This document shows, one piece after another, positions 11,101 through 24,569 of a DNA stretch of 64,000 nucleotides. The stretch is from Arcuatula senhousia (taxonomy: Eukaryota > Mollusca > Bivalvia > Mytilida > Mytilidae), in assembly GCA_963971305.1 (NCBI GenBank), contig CAXARO010001007.1:1-64000 (forward strand), read 5' to 3'. The notes under the pieces are model-generated. The model was given only the letters and a program-made list of their open reading frames with translations, ran no database searches and had not been told where the DNA came from. How positions within the stretch are numbered: position 1 is the first letter of the stretch; every line of letters starts with the position of its first letter. The position numbers and the translations under genes are program-made.

Positions 11101-12404
11101 TTGCAAAATCATTTTTCTCAAGATCTGGACAAAAAAATTCATTTTAAGATCCCTAAAAGATGTTTTGTTTGCAGTTTGAAATCAGGTAGTGTCAATTTGA
11201 AATTCACAAAATCACACTTTGGAAAAAATGCACATTTTTGAAATTAAGTTTTCTCAGCTGATTTTCACCAAAAAAGTTTCTCCTTTTAGTGGTTGAAAGT
11301 TAACAGTTTAAATTTTGAGTGAAAATCTTGATTTTTCATTTTTGGGTTAAAAAAGTGGTTTTTTGAATCTCAGAAATTGGAATTAAATTTTTTTCGGATT
11401 TTTACCAAAAAATGATCTGCATGGTCCTCTCGACATTCAGTGAAAATTTCAATTCGATAACTGTATTTTTTACGATTTTCTGAATAGGAGAAATATGGGT
11501 ACAATTGATTTCAAATAGACATGCACAGTTTCTTTTTTCCATGAGTATAAAAAAAGTGTCGCGACATATAATTTTGATACTTAGTACCTTTAGTCGGTCA
11601 TACTTGGAGATGCCCTGACTGACCCTGTGAAACCGATCTATTTTAAGTAACGGAGTTATCTGCCCCGGACCGGAAAACCTTGTTTGCAGATTAACTCAAA
11701 AACTGTAACCGTTATAAAAATTCTGAAGAGTGGATATTGTTACCTCACTCCTGGTTATGATTTGTCACCCCAAAAAAAGTTTTTCGAAAAGTGTCACGGT
11801 TACGCAATTTTGAGTCGCGAATTGACAAAAACGTAAAAATTTCTATTTTTAGAACCGTTAGTCGTAGAACCTCAAAACTTTCATCATTCATTTTAGGTGA
11901 CCTATGGTACATCCAAAAATATAAAGGTCAAGGTCATATCAACAAAAACAAAAAAGGTCATTTTCTAGGACAATGGGTTTTATCTTCAAGTCAACTTTTC
12001 AGCCCTTATTTGAAACATTTTTGTGCGTTTTTTTTTTTATATGATGTCCGCCAGGAGTTCTTCTAGTAGATTATACAAAAAAATTCCATGAAATTTTTTT
12101 AATTTTCAACGCGTCTTGATTTTTGTGAAAATTGTACCGATTCTTTGTACGCCCTATACGTATGACCTTGAATGACCTTTTATGATTAAATCATCTCAAT
12201 ATGACCACCAAGACCATTTTAAGTCATTTAAATATCATAATTATCAATATTAAGCAAATTTGAATTTTCCCCCCTCCCCCTTTTTACCCAAAAAATTCAA
12301 ATTTAGCATTATTGGTTTTAAATGGTAAAAAATGCTCTAACATACCTATTTTGGTCAAAATAAGTCTGAATCAACCATAAAAAGTACTGCTTTCCCTATT
12401 TATT
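8121..12404 (+). repeat. Four-monomer block, copy 2 (monomers 6-9, MITE in monomer 9)
   Basis: This is the second copy of the block at 3838-8120, with the same marker order. It has its own private changes, for example GTGCGT replacing GTGCGG, followed by a lengthened T tract, near 12026 in monomer 9. Confidence 0.85.
11011..11547. mobile_element. MITE with TA target duplication, copy in monomer 9
   Basis: This 537-bp copy sits at the identical monomer position as the MITE at 6729-7263, with flanking TA at 11009-11010 and 11548-11549. It is the better-preserved copy: the left inverted repeat continues through CTGTGCAT and matches the right end over 27 bp with one mismatch, whereas the monomer-5 copy lacks the TG. 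I saw only one base difference between the two copies besides that indel (AAAATCATT here, AAAACCATT there). Confidence 0.9.
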
Positions 12405-14277
12405 AAGGTCTTTCCCTTTCCAAAGGGAAGACCTTACTGTATTTCTTATTTACACTTTCAAAATTTTTTTTCCGCGCCCAATATAAAAAAAGTGTCGCGA
12501 CATATAATTTTGATACTTAGTACCTTTAGTCGGTCATACTTGGAGATGCCCTGACTGACCCTGTGAAACCGATCTATTTTAAGTAACGGAGTTATCTGCC
12601 CCGGACCGGAAAACCTTGTTTGCAGATTAACTCAAAAACTGTAACCGTTATAAAAATTCTGAAGAGTGGATATTGTTACCTCACTCCTGGTTATGATTTG
12701 TCACCCAAAAAAAAGTTTTTCGAAAAGTGTCACGGTTACGCAATTTTGAGTCGCGAATTGACAAAAACGTAAAAATTTCTATTTTTAGAACCGTTAGTCG
12801 TAGAACCTCAAAACTTTCATCATTCATTTTAGGTGACCTATGGTACATCCAAAAATATAAAGGTCAAGGTCATATCAACAAAAACAAAAAAGGTCATTTT
12901 CTAGGACAATGGGTTTTATCTTCAAGTCAACTTTTCAGCCCTTATTTGAAACATTTTTGTGCGGTTTTTTTTTGATATGATGTCCGCCAGGAGTTCTTCT
13001 AGTAGATTATACAAAAAAATTCCATGAAATTTTTATAATTTTCAACGCGTCTTGATTTTTGTGAAAATTGTACCGATTCTTTGTACGCCCTATACGTATG
13101 ACCTTGAATGACCTTTTATGATTAAATCATCTCAATATGACCACCAAGACCATTTTAAGTCATTTAAATATCATAATTATCAATATTAAGCAAATTTGAA
13201 TTTCCCCCCCTCCCCCTTTTTACCCAAAAAATTCAAATTTAGCATTATTGGTTTTAAATGGTAAAAAATGCTCTAACATACCTATTTTGGTCAAAATAAG
13301 TCTGAATCAACCATAAAAAGTACTGCTTTCCCTATTTATTAAGGTCTTTCCCTTTCCAAAGGGAAGACCTTACTGTATTTCTTATTTACACTTTCAAAAT
13401 TTTTTTTCCGCGCCCAGTATAAAAAAAGTGTCGCGACATATAATTTTGATACTTAGTACCTTTAGTCGGTCATACTTGGAGATGCCCTGACTGACCCTGT
13501 GAAACCGATCTATTTTAAGTAACGGAGTTATCTGCCCCGGACCGGAAAACCTTGTTTGCAGATTAACTCAAAAACTGTAACCGTTATAAAAATTCTGAAG
13601 AGTGGATATTGTTACCTCACTCCTGGTTATGATTTGTCACCCCAAAAAAAGTTTTTCGAAAAGTGTCACGGTTACGCAATTTTGAGTCGCGAATTGACAA
13701 AAACGTAAAAATTTCTATTTTTAGAACCGTTAGTCGTAGAACCTCAAAACTTTCATCATTCATTTTAGGTGACCTATGGTACATCCAAAAATATAAAGGT
13801 CAAGGTCATATCAACAAAAACAAAAAAGGTCATTTTCTAGGACAATGGGTTTTATCTTCAAGTCAACTTTTCAGCCCTTATTTGAAACATTTTTGTGCGG
13901 TTTTTTTTTTGATATGATGTCCGCCAGGAGTTCTTCTAGTAGATTATACAAAAAAATTCCATGAAATTTTTTTAATTTTCAACGCGTCTTGATTTTTGTG
14001 AAAATTGTACCGATTCTTTGTACGCCCTATACGTATGACCTTGAATGACCTTTTATGATTAAATCATCTCAATATGACCACCAAGACCATTTTAAGTCAT
14101 TTAAATATCATAATTATCAATATTAAGCAAATATGAATTTTCCCCCCTCCCCCTTTTTACCCAAAAAATTCAAATTTAGCATTATTGGTTTTAAATGGTA
14201 AAAAATGCTCTAACATACCTATTTTGGTCAAAATAAGTCTGAATCAACCATAAAAAGTACTGCTTTCCCTATTTATT

Positions 14278-17084
14278 AAGGTCTTTCCCTTTCCAAAGGG
14301 AAGACCTTACTGTATTTCTTATTTACACTTTCAAAATTTTTTTTCCGCGCCCAATATAAAAAAAGTGTCGCGACATATAATTTTGATACTTAGTACCTTT
14401 AGTCGGTCATACTTGGAGATGCCCTGACTGACCCTGTGAAACCGATCTATTTTAAGTAACGGAGTTATCTGCCCCGGACCGGAAAACCTTGTTTGCAGAT
14501 TAACTCAAAAACTGTAACCGTTATAAAAATTCTGAAGAGTGGATATTGTTACCTCACTCCTGGTTATGATTTGTCACCCCAAAAAAAGTTTTTCGAAAAG
14601 TGTCACGGTTACGCAATTTTGAGTCGCGAATTGACAAAAACGTAAAAATTTCTATTTTTAGAACCGTTAGTCGTAGAACCTCAAAACTTTCATCATTCAT
14701 TTTAGGTGACCTATGGTACATCCAAAAATATAAAGGTCAAGGTCATATCAACAAAAACAAAAAAGGTCATTTTCTAGGACAATGGGTTTTATCTTCAAGT
14801 CAACTTTTCAGCCCTTATTTGAAACATTTTTGTGCGGTTTTTTTTGATATGATGTCCGCCAGGAGTTCTTCTAGTAGATTATACAAAAAAATTCCATGAA
14901 ATTTTTTTAATTTTCAACGCGTCTTGATTTTTGTGAAAATTGTACCGATTCTTTGTACGCCCTATACATATGACCTTGAATGACCTTTTATGATTAAATC
15001 ATCTCAATATGACCACCAAGACCATTTTAAGTCATTTAAATATCATAATTATCAATATTAAGCAAATTTGAATTTTCCCCCCTCCCCCTTTTTACCCAAA
15101 AAATTCAAATTTAGCATTATTGGTTTTAAATGGTAAAAAATGCTCTAACATACCTATTTTGGTCAAAATAAGTCTGAATCAACCATAAGAAGTACTGCTT
15201 TCCCTATTTATTAAGGTCTTTTCCTTTCCAAAGGGAAGACCTTACTGTATTTCTTATTTACACTTTCAAAATTTTTTTTCCGCGCCCAATATAAAAAAAG
15301 TGTCGCGACATATAATTTTGATACTTAGTACCTTTAGTCGGTCATACTTGGAGATGCCCTTACTGACCCTGTGAAACCGATCTATTTTAAGTAACGGAGT
15401 TATCTGCCCCGGACCGGAAAACCTTGTTTGCAGATTAACTCAAAAACTGTAACCGTTATAAAAATTCTGAAGAGTGGATATTGTTACCTCACTCCTGGTT
15501 ATGATTTGTCACCCCAAAAAAAGTTTTTCGAAAAGTGTCACGGTTACGCAATTTTGAGTCGCGAATTGACAAAAACGTAAAAATTTCTATTTTTAGAACC
15601 GTTAGTCGTAGAACCTCAAAACTTTCATCATTCATTTTAGGTGACCTATGGTACATCCAAAAATATAAAGGTCAAGGTCATATCAACAAAAACAAAAAAG
15701 GTCATTTTCTAGGACAATGGGTTTTATCTTCAAGTCAACTTTTCAGCCCTTATTTGAAACATTTTTGTGCGGTTTTTTTTTGATATGATGTCCGCCAGGA
15801 GTTCTTCTAGTAGATTATACAAAAAAATTCCATGAAATTTTTTTAATTTTCAACGCGTCTTGATTTTTGTGAAAATTGTACCGATTCTTTGTACGCCCTA
15901 TACGTATGACCTTGAATGACCTTTTATGATTAAATCATCTCAATATGACCACCAAGACCATTTTAAGTCATTTAAATATCATAATTATCAATATTAAGCA
16001 AATTTGAATTTTCCCCCCTCCCCCTTTTTACCCAAAAAATTCAAATTTAGCATTATTGGTTTTAAATGGTAAAAAATGCTCTAACATACCTATTTTGGTC
16101 AAAATAAGTCTGAATCAACCATAAAAAGTACTGCTTTCCCTATTTATTAAGGTCTTTCCCTTTCCAAAGGGAAGACCTTACTGTATTTCTTATTTACACT
16201 TTCAAAATTTTTTTTCCGCGCCCAATATAAAAAAAGTGTCGCGACATATAATTTTGATACTTAGTACCTTTAGTCGGTCATACTTGGAGATGCCCTGACT
16301 GACCCTGTGAAACCGATCTATTTTAAGTAACGGAGTTATCTGCCCTGGACCGGAAAACCTTGTTTGCAGATTAACTCAAAAACTGTAACCGTTATAAAAA
16401 TTCTGAAGAGTGGATATTGTTACCTCACTCCTGGTTATGATTTGTCACCCCAAAAAAAGTTTTTCGAAAAGTGTCACGGTTACGCAATTTTGAGTCGCGA
16501 ATTGACAAAAACGTAAAAATTTCTATTTTTAGAACCGTTAGTCGTAGAACCTCAAAACTTTCATCATTCATTTTAGGTGACCTATGGTACATCCAAAAAT
16601 ATAAAGGTCAAGGTCATATCAACAAAAACAAAAAAGGTCATTTTCTAGGACAATGGGTTTTATCTTCAAGTCAACTTTTCAGCCCTTATTTGAAACATTT
16701 TTGTGCGGTTTTTTTTTGATATGATGTCCGCCAGGAGTTCTTCTAGTAGATTATACAAAAAAATTCCATGAAATTTTTTTAATTTTCAACGCGTCTTGAT
16801 TTTTGTGAAAATTGTACCGATTCTTTGTACGCCCTATACATATGACCTTGAATGACCTTTTATGATTAAATCATCTCAATATGACCACCAAGACCATTTT
16901 AAGTCATTTAAATATCATAATTATCAATATTAAGCAAATATGAATTTTCCCCCCTCCCCCTTTTTACCCAAAAAATTCAAATTTAGCATTATTGGTTTTA
17001 AATGGTAAAAAATGCTCTAACATACCTATTTTGGTCAAAATAAGTCTGAATCAACCATAAAAAGTACTGCTTTCCCTATTTATT
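14278..17084 (+). repeat. Three-monomer block, copy 1 (monomers 12-14)
   Basis: Monomers 12, 13 and 14 carry, in order: a T8 tract, CATAAGAAG and TACATATG (12); TCTTTTCC in the hairpin and CCCTTACTG (13); CCCTGGACC, TACATATG and CAAATATGAA (14). The same series is repeated in the next three monomers. Block length is 2807 bp. Confidence 0.9.
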
Positions 17085-19891
17085 AAGGTCTTTCCCTTTC
17101 CAAAGGGAAGACCTTACTGTATTTCTTATTTACACTTTCAAAATTTTTTTTCCGCGCCCAATATAAAAAAAGTGTCGCGACATATAATTTTGATACTTAG
17201 TACCTTTAGTCGGTCATACTTGGAGATGCCCTGACTGACCCTGTGAAACCGATCTATTTTAAGTAACGGAGTTATCTGCCCCGGACCGGAAAACCTTGTT
17301 TGCAGATTAACTCAAAAACTGTAACCGTTATAAAAATTCTGAAGAGTGGATATTGTTACCTCACTCCTGGTTATGATTTGTCACCCCAAAAAAAGTTTTT
17401 CGAAAAGTGTCACGGTTACGCAATTTTGAGTCGCGAATTGACAAAAACGTAAAAATTTCTATTTTTAGAACCGTTAGTCGTAGAACCTCAAAACTTTCAT
17501 CATTCATTTTAGGTGACCTATGGTACATCCAAAAATATAAAGGTCAAGGTCATATCAACAAAAACAAAAAAGGTCATTTTCTAGGACAATGGGTTTTATC
17601 TTCAAGTCAACTTTTCAGCCCTTATTTGAAACATTTTTGTGCGGTTTTTTTTGATATGATGTCCGCCAGGAGTTCTTCTAGTAGATTATACAAAAAAATT
17701 CCATGAAATTTTTTTAATTTTCAACGCGTCTTGATTTTTGTGAAAATTGTACCGATTCTTTGTACGCCCTATACATATGACCTTGAATGACCTTTTATGA
17801 TTAAATCATCTCAATATGACCACCAAGACCATTTTAAGTCATTTAAATATCATAATTATCAATATTAAGCAAATTTGAATTTTCCCCCCTCCCCCTTTTT
17901 ACCCAAAAAATTCAAATTTAGCATTATTGGTTTTAAATGGTAAAAAATGCTCTAACATACCTATTTTGGTCAAAATAAGTCTGAATCAACCATAAGAAGT
18001 ACTGCTTTCCCTATTTATTAAGGTCTTTTCCTTTCCAAAGGGAAGACCTTACTGTATTTCTTATTTACACTTTCAAAATTTTTTTTCCGCGCCCAATATA
18101 AAAAAAGTGTCGCGACATATAATTTTGATACTTAGTACCTTTAGTCGGTCATACTTGGAGATGCCCTTACTGACCCTGTGAAACCGATCTATTTTAAGTA
18201 ACGGAGTTATCTGCCCCGGACCGGAAAACCTTGTTTGCAGATTAACTCAAAAACTGTAACCGTTATAAAAATTCTGAAGAGTGGATATTGTTACCTCACT
18301 CCTGGTTATGATTTGTCACCCCAAAAAAAGTTTTTCGAAAAGTGTCACGGTTACGCAATTTTGAGTCGCGAATTGACAAAAACGTAAAAATTTCTATTTT
18401 TAGAACCGTTAGTCGTAGAACCTCAAAACTTTCATCATTCATTTTAGGTGACCTATGGTACATCCAAAAATATAAAGGTCAAGGTCATATCAACAAAAAC
18501 AAAAAAGGTCATTTTCTAGGACAATGGGTTTTATCTTCAAGTCAACTTTTCAGCCCTTATTTGAAACATTTTTGTGCGGTTTTTTTTTGATATGATGTCC
18601 GCCAGGAGTTCTTCTAGTAGATTATACAAAAAAATTCCATGAAATTTTTTTAATTTTCAACGCGTCTTGATTTTTGTGAAAATTGTACCGATTCTTTGTA
18701 CGCCCTATACGTATGACCTTGAATGACCTTTTATGATTAAATCATCTCAATATGACCACCAAGACCATTTTAAGTCATTTAAATATCATAATTATCAATA
18801 TTAAGCAAATTTGAATTTTCCCCCCTCCCCCTTTTTACCCAAAAAATTCAAATTTAGCATTATTGGTTTTAAATGGTAAAAAATGCTCTAACATACCTAT
18901 TTTGGTCAAAATAAGTCTGAATCAACCATAAAAAGTACTGCTTTCCCTATTTATTAAGGTCTTTCCCTTTCCAAAGGGAAGACCTTACTGTATTTCTTAT
19001 TTACACTTTCAAAATTTTTTTTCCGCGCCCAATATAAAAAAAGTGTCGCGACATATAATTTTGATACTTAGTACCTTTAGTCGGTCATACTTGGAGATGC
19101 CCTGACTGACCCTGTGAAACCGATCTATTTTAAGTAACGGAGTTATCTGCCCTGGACCGGAAAACCTTGTTTGCAGATTAACTCAAAAACTGTAACCGTT
19201 ATAAAAATTCTGAAGAGTGGATATTGTTACCTCACTCCTGGTTATGATTTGTCACCCCAAAAAAAGTTTTTCGAAAAGTGTCACGGTTACGCAATTTTGA
19301 GTCGCGAATTGACAAAAACGTAAAAATTTCTATTTTTAGAACCGTTAGTCGTAGAACCTCAAAACTTTCATCATTCATTTTAGGTGACCTATGGTACATC
19401 CAAAAATATAAAGGTCAAGGTCATATCAACAAAAACAAAAAAGGTCATTTTCTAGGACAATGGGTTTTATCTTCAAGTCAACTTTTCAGCCCTTATTTGA
19501 AACATTTTTGTGCGGTTTTTTTTTGATATGATGTCCGCCAGGAGTTCTTCTAGTAGATTATACAAAAAAATTCCATGAAATTTTTTTAATTTTCAACGCG
19601 TCTTGATTTTTGTGAAAATTGTACCGATTCTTTGTACGCCCTATACATATGACCTTGAATGACCTTTTATGATTAAATCATCTCAATATGACCACCAAGA
19701 CCATTTTAAGTCATTTAAATATCATAATTATCAATATTAAGCAAATATGAATTTTCCCCCCTCCCCCTTTTTACCCAAAAAATTCAAATTTAGCATTATT
19801 GGTTTTAAATGGTAAAAAATGCTCTAACATACCTATTTTGGTCAAAATAAGTCTGAATCAACCATAAAAAGTACTGCTTTCCCTATTTATT
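17085..19891 (+). repeat. Three-monomer block, copy 2 (monomers 15-17)
   Basis: This is an adjacent direct duplicate of 14278-17084, also 2807 bp, with the same seven markers in the same order. The two blocks form a local higher-order repeat of period three. Some markers then leak onward singly: CCCTGGACC in monomer 19, CAAATATGAA in monomers 20 and 21. Confidence 0.9.
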
Positions 19892-22800
19892 AAGGTCTTT
19901 CCCTTTCCAAAGGGAAGACCTTACTGTATTTCTTATTTACACTTTCAAAATTTTTTTTCCGCGCCCAATATAAAAAAAGTGTCGCGACATATAATTTTGA
20001 TACTTAGTACCTTTAGTCGGTCATACTTGGAGATGCCCTGACTGACCCTGTGAAACCGATCTATTTTAAGTAACGGAATTATCTGCCCCGGACCGGAAAA
20101 CCTTGTTTGCAGATTAACTCAAAAACTGTAACCGTTATAAAAATTCTGAAGAGTGGATATTGTTACCTCACTCCTGGTTATGATTTGTCACCCCAAAAAA
20201 AGTTTTTCGAAAAGTGTCACGGTTACGCAATTTTGAGTCGCGAATTGACAAAAACGTAAAAATTTCTATTTTTAGAACCGTTAGTCGTAGAACCTCAAAA
20301 CTTTCATCATTCATTTTAGGTGACCTATGGTACATCCAAAAATATAAAGGTCAAGGTCATATCAACAAAAACAAAAAAGGTCATTTTCTAGGACAATGGG
20401 TTTTATCTTCAAGTCAACTTTTCAGCCCTTATTTGAAACATTTTTGTGCGGTTTTTTTTTGATATGATGTCCGCCAGGAGTTCTTCTAGTAGATTATACA
20501 AAAAAATTCCATGAAATTTTTTTAATTTTCAACGCGTCTTGATTTTTGTGAAAATTGTACCGATTCTTTGTACGCCCTATACGTATGACCTTGAATGACC
20601 TTTTATGATTAAATCATCTCAATATGACCACCAAGACCATTTTAAGTCATTTAAATATCATAATTATCAATATTAAGCAAATTTGAATTTTCCCCCCTCC
20701 CCCTTTTTACCCAAAAAATTCAAATTTAGCATTATTGGTTTTAAATGGTAAAAAATGCTCTAACATACCTATTTTGGTCAAAATAAGTCTGAATCAACCA
20801 TAAAAAGTACTGCTTTCCCTATTTATTAAGGTCTTTCCCTTTCCAAAGGGAAGACCTTACTGTATTTCTTATTTACACTTTCAAAATTTTTTTTCCGCGC
20901 CCAATATAAAAAAAGTGTCGCGACATATAATTTTGATACTTAGTACCTTTAGTCGGTCATACTTGGAGATGCCCTGACTGACCCTGTGAAACCGATCTAT
21001 TTTAAGTAACGGAGTTATCTGCCCTGGACCGGAAAACCTTGTTTGCAGATTAACTCAAAAACTGTAACCGTTATAAAAATTCTGAAGAGTGGATATTGTT
21101 ACCTCACTCCTGGTTATGATTTGTCACCCCAAAAAAAGTTTTTCGAAAAGTGTCACGGTTACGCAATTTTGAGTCGCGAATTGACAAAAACGTAAAAATT
21201 TCTATTTTTAGAACCGTTAGTCGTAGAACCTCAAAACTTTCATCATTCATTTTAGGTGACCTATGGTACATCCAAAAATATAAAGGTCAAGGTCATATCA
21301 ACAAAAACAAAAAAGGTCATTTTCTAGGACAATGGGTTTTATCTTCAAGTCAACTTTTCAGCCCTTATTTGAAACATTTTTGTGCGGTTTTTTTTTGATA
21401 TGATGTCCGCCAGGAGTTCTTCTAGTAGATTATACAAAAAAATTCCATGAAATTTTTTTAATTTTCAACGCGTCTTGATTTTTGTGAAAATTGTACCGAT
21501 TCTTTGTACGCCCTATACGTATGACCTTGAATGACCTTTTATGATTAAATCATCTCAATATGACCACCAAGACCATTTTAAGTCATTTAAATATCATAAT
21601 TATCAATATTAAGCAAATTTGAATTTTCCCCCCTCCCCCTTTTTACCCAAAAAATTCAAATTTAGCATTATTGGTTTTAAATGGTAAAAAATGCTCTAAC
21701 ATACCTATTTTGGTCAAAATAAGTCTGAATCAACCATAAAAAGTACTGCTTTCCCTATTTATTAAGGTCTTTCCCTTTCCAAAGGGAAGACCTTACTGTA
21801 TTTCTTATTTACACTTTCAAAATTTTTTTTCCGCGCCCAATATAAAAAAAGTGTCGCGACATATAATTTTGATACTTAGTACCTTTAGTCGGTCATACTT
21901 GGAGATGCCCTGACTGACCCTGTGAAACCGATCTATTTTAAGTAACGGAGTTATCTGCCCCGGACCGGAAAACCTTGTTTGCAGATTAACTCAAAAACTG
22001 TAACCGTTATAAAAATTCTGAAGAGTGGATATTGTTACCTCACTCCTGGTTATGATTTGTCACCCCAAAAAAAGTTTTTCGAAAAGTGTCACGGTTACGC
22101 AATTTTGAGTCGCGAATTGACAAAAACGTAAAAATTTCTATTTTTAGAACCGTTAGTCGTAGAACCTCAAAACTTTCATCATTCATTTTAGGTGACCTAT
22201 GGTACATCCAAAAATATAAAGGTCAAGGTCATATCAACAAAAACAAAAAAGGTCATTTTCTAGGACAATGGGTTTTATCTTCAAGTCAACTTTTCAGCCC
22301 TTATTTGAAACATTTTTGTGCGGTTTTTTTTTGATATGATGTCCGCCAGGAGTTCTTCTAGTAGATTATACAAAAAAATTCCATGAAATTTTTTTAATTT
22401 TCAACGCGTCTTGATTTTTGTGAAAATTGTACCGATTCTTTGTACGCCCTATACGTATGACCTTGAATGACCTTTTATGATTAAATCATCTCAATATGAC
22501 CACCAAGACCATTTTAAGTCATTTAAATATCATAATTATCAATATTAAGCAAATATGAATTTTCCCCCCTCCCCCTTTTTACCCAAAAAATTCAAATTTA
22601 GCATTATTGGTTTTAAATGGTAAAAAATGCTCTAACATACCTATTTTGGTCAAAATAAGTCTGAATCAACCATAAAAAGTACTGCTTTCCCTATTTATTA
22701 AGGTCTTTCCCTTTCCAAAGGGAAGACCTTACTGTATTTCTTATTTACACTTTCAAAATTTTTTTTCCGCGCCCAATATAAAAAAAGTGTCGCGACATAT

Positions 22801-24569
22801 AATTTTGATACTTAGTACCTTTAGTCGGTCATACTTGGAGATGCCCTGACTGACCCTGTGAAACCGATCTATTTTAAGTAACGGAGTTATCTGCCCCGGA
22901 CCGGAAAACCTTGTTTGCAGATTAACTCAAAAACTGTAACCGTTATAAAAATTCTGAAGAGTGGATATTGTTACCTCACTCCTGGTTATGATTTGTCACC
23001 CCAAAAAAAGTTTTTCGAAAAGTGTCACGGTTACGCAATTTTGAGTCGCGAATTGACAAAAACGTAAAAATTTCTATTTTTAGAACCGTTAGTCGTAGAA
23101 CCTCAAAACTTTCATCATTCATTTTAGGTGACCTATGGTACATCCAAAAATATAAAGGTCAAGGTCATATCAACAAAAACAAAAAAGGTCATTTTCTAGG
23201 ACAATGGGTTTTATCTTCAAGTCAACTTTTCAGCCCTTATTTGAAACATTTTTGTGCGTTTTTTTTTGATATGATGTCCGCCAGGAGTTCTTCTAGTAGA
23301 TTATACAAAAAAATTCCATGAAATTTTTTTAATTTTCAACGCGTCTTGATTTTTGTGAAAATTGTACCGATTCTTTGTACGCCCTATACGTATGACCTTG
23401 AATGACCTTTTATGATTAAATCATCTCAATATGACCACCAAGACCATTTTAAGTCATTTAAATATCATAATTATCAATATTAAGCAAATATGAATTTTCC
23501 CCCTCCCCCTTTTTACCCAAAAAATTCAAATTTAGCATTATTGGTTTTAAATGGTAAAAAATGCTCTAACATACCTATTTTGGTCAAAATAAGTCTGAAT
23601 CAACCATAAAAAGTACTGCTTTCCCTATTTATTAAGGTCTTTCCCTTTCCAAAGGGAAGACCTTACTGTATTTCTTATTTACACTTTCAAAATTTTTTTT
23701 CCGCGCCCAATATAAAAAAAGTGTCGCGACATATAATTTTGATACTTAGTACCTTTAGTCGGTCATACTTGGAGATGCCCTGACTGACCCTGTGAAACCG
23801 ATCTATTTTAAGTAACGGAGTTATCTGCCCCGGACCGGAAAACCTTGTTTGCAGATTAACTCAAAAACTGTAACCGTTATAAAAATTCTGAAGAGTGGAT
23901 ATTGTTACCTCACTCCTGGTTATGATTTGTCACCCCAAAAAAAGTTTTTCGAAAAGTGTCACGGTTACGCAATTTTGAGTCGCGAATTGACAAAAACGTA
24001 AAAATTTCTATTTTTAGAACCGTTAGTCGTAGAACCTCAAAACTTTCATCATTCATTTTAGGTGACCTATGGTACATCCAAAAATATAAAGGTCAAGGTC
24101 ATATCAACAAAAACAAAAAAGGTCATTTTCTAGGACAATGGGTTTTATCTTCAAGTCAACTTTTCAGCCCTTATTTGAAACATTTTTGTGCGTTTTTTTT
24201 TTGATATGATGTCCGCCAGGAGTTCTTCTAGTAGATTATACAAAAAAATTCCATGAAATTTTTTTAATTTTCAACGCGTCTTGATTTTTGTGAAAATTGT
24301 ACCGATTCTTTGTACGCCCTATACGTATGACCTTGAATGACCTTTTATGATTAAATCATCTCAATATGACCACCAAGACCATTTTAAGTCATTTAAATAT
24401 CATAATTATCAATATTAAGCAAATTTGAATTTTCCCCCCTCCCCCTTTTTACCCAAAAAATTCAAATTTAGCATTATTGGTTTTAAATGGTAAAAAATGC
24501 TCTAACATACCTATTTTGGTCAAAATAAGTCTGAATCAACCATAAAAAGTACTGCTTTCCCTATTTATT

